This document shows, one piece after another, positions 62,598-64,000 of a stretch of 64,000 nucleotides of DNA (positions are counted from its first letter, which is position 1; every line of letters begins with the position of its first letter). Source of the DNA: Enterobacter sp. EA-1. Its GTDB lineage: Bacteria > Pseudomonadota > Gammaproteobacteria > Enterobacterales > Enterobacteriaceae. The notes under the pieces were generated by a model. It had not been told where the DNA came from and did no database searches. It worked only from the letters and a program-made list of their open reading frames with translations. The position numbers and the translations under genes were made by a program. The stretch spans positions 372,001 through 436,000 of the forward strand of contig CP025776.1 in assembly GCA_002886105.1 (NCBI GenBank), written 5' to 3'.

Positions 62598-64000
62598 TCA
62601 GAACAGTTCGTGGGTCTCGCCGTTATCGATAATTGTCGTGCCTACTTCATGTACGGCTTGCTGCGTGGGCTGCGTACCTTCAATGAAATATTCCTGACGG
62701 CTGCTGCCCCCGTTCGACAACTGCCCGGTACTGCGGTCAATGTTCACCGTCACAATGCCCTGGCGGTGGTGTTAACGGATCTTCCGCAACACCGTCCAGT
62801 ACCGTTTTCATGTAGGCATCCCACGCTGGCTGGGCGCTCTTCGCGCCGCCTTCGTAGCCGGAAATCTGATCTTTGATCGCCCCGGAAGCGGTGGTGCGCC
62901 CCAGATCGCGACGATGATCGTCAAAACCGATCCACACCGAGGTCACAACGCCGGGACCGTAACCGGAGAACCGGTGCATCTTTCGAGCTGTTGGTGGTGC
63001 CGGTTTTTCCGCCGATGTCAGTACGTTTGAGATCGCGGCCCGCCCGCCAGCCGGTACCTTGCCAGCCCGGTTCGCCGAAGACGTTACTGTTCAACGCGCT
63101 CTTAATCAAAAACGACAGCGGAGTGCTGATCACATGCGGCGCATACTCTTCACCACCGCTTCTCTGCACCAGGGCCTGATTTGCCTGTTCCAGTTGCGGC
63201 ATGGGCACGGAAGTATTCTGTTGCTCCTGCGAGATAGCCACATTCTCCATGTCCTTGTTTTCCAGAACGTTTGATTTCGGTGTTTCCCCCGTAAATCACC
63301 GGGATATCGCAATCCGCGCAGGCCACTTTCGGGTGCGCTTCAAACAGCACATTACCCTGATCGTTTTCGATTTTGGCAATGTAGTAAGGATCAACCAGTG
63401 AAGCCGCCGTTGGCCATCACGGAATATCCTCTGGCAACCTGCATCGGCGTGAACGAAGCCGAACCGAGCGCCAGTGATTCCGTATGCACAATGTTTTGCG
63501 CCGGGAAGCCGAATCGCTGAAGATATTCTGCTGCGTAATCGACGCCCATGGCGCGCATGGCGCGAACCATCACCACGTTTTTCGATTGGCCCAGACCCTG
63601 ACGCAAGCGGATTGGCCCGGCATATTCGTCCGGTGAGTTTTTGGGGGCGCCAGTCGGAACCCGCACCTGCGTCCCAACGGGAAATCGGGACGTCATTGAG
63701 GATGCTTGCCAGCGTCAGACCTTTATCCATCGCTGCCGTGTAAAGGAACGGTTTGATGTTCGACCCTACCTGACGCAGTGCCTCGGGTCGCACGGTTGAA
63801 TTTGCTTTGGTTAAAGTCGAATCCCCCCACCAGCGCCAGTACCGCACCATTATGCGGGTTAAGGGAAACCAGCGCCGAGTTTACATCCGGCACTTGCGCC
63901 AGCCACCAGTGTTATCTACCTGACGAACCCAAATCTGCTGACCGGCCTGTACCGCATCGGTCACTTTACGCGGGGTTGCGCCCTGCTGGGTATCTGAACG
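62598..64000 (-). CDS. mrcA: MrcA, penicillin-binding protein 1A (3' part)
   Basis: PBP1A is a bifunctional peptidoglycan glycosyltransferase and transpeptidase. Only the transpeptidase half is inside the window; the 5' part lies beyond the right edge. The active-site SxxK is in GSNIKPFLYTAAMDKGLTLA and the KTG triad in DIGGKTGTTNSSKDAP. The end reads GTTIIDNGETHELF before TGA. Many breaks divide it, near 62770, 62965, 63285, 63405, 63645, 63825 and 63905. Confidence 0.94.

Overview
This is chromosomal backbone of an Enterobacteriaceae bacterium. Gene order and protein sequences follow the Escherichia coli K-12 stretch from livJ to mrcA almost gene for gene, in inverted map orientation. The proteins differ enough from E. 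coli (YhhA, IgaA tail, FeoC, PanM), and rpnA (yhgA) is missing between feoC and bioH, so a relative such as Enterobacter, Kosakonia or Klebsiella is likelier than E. coli itself. I cannot name the genus from sequence alone.

Layout, left to right. (1) Transport: livJ terminator, panM(-), livKHMGF for branched-chain amino acids, a hok/mok/sok type I toxin-antitoxin locus, then ugpBAECQ for glycerol-3-phosphate and glycerophosphodiesters behind a Pho box. (2) yhhA(-), ggt, yhhY(-), the Fur-controlled small RNA ryhB, yhhX, yhhW. (3) Gluconate: gntR, gntK, gntU with GntR operators; then yhgN(-) and asd. (4) Glycogen: glgB-glgX-glgC-glgA-glgP. (5) Glycerol-3-phosphate: glpD(-) divergent from glpE-glpG-glpR. 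(6) Maltose: malT(-) divergent from malP-malQ with MalT boxes. (7) gntT(-) with further GntR operators, nfuA(-), gntX(-), bioH, feoABC(-). (8) Tex/YhgF(-), greB(-), ompR-envZ, pckA(-), hslO(-), hslR(-), yrfG(-), igaA(-), nudE and the 3' part of mrcA(-), which runs off the right edge.

The genes form connected circuits. Three specific regulators (GntR, GlpR, MalT) are encoded beside their targets. GntR operators occur at both gntK and gntT, 27 kb apart. Iron control appears twice, at ryhB and feoA, each with a Fur-box-like site. Glycogen and maltodextrin metabolism share paralogous phosphorylases (GlgP, MalP) and alpha-glucan enzymes (GlgB, GlgX, MalQ).

The most important caveat is data quality. 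Almost every long gene, including essential ones such as asd, carries one to many 1-2 base indels. Comparison with the known protein families puts most of them on CCWGG, the Dcm cytosine-methylation site. The same altered strings recur, for example CCAGG read as CCGAGG and CCTGG read as CCTCGG, CACCGG, CCGG or CTGG. Genes in which I see no CCWGG (ugpE, gntK, hslR) are intact. I read these as base-calling errors at 5-methylcytosine, so broken genes are annotated as single CDSs spanning their fragments and not as pseudogenes. The pattern also implies an active Dcm methyltransferase.
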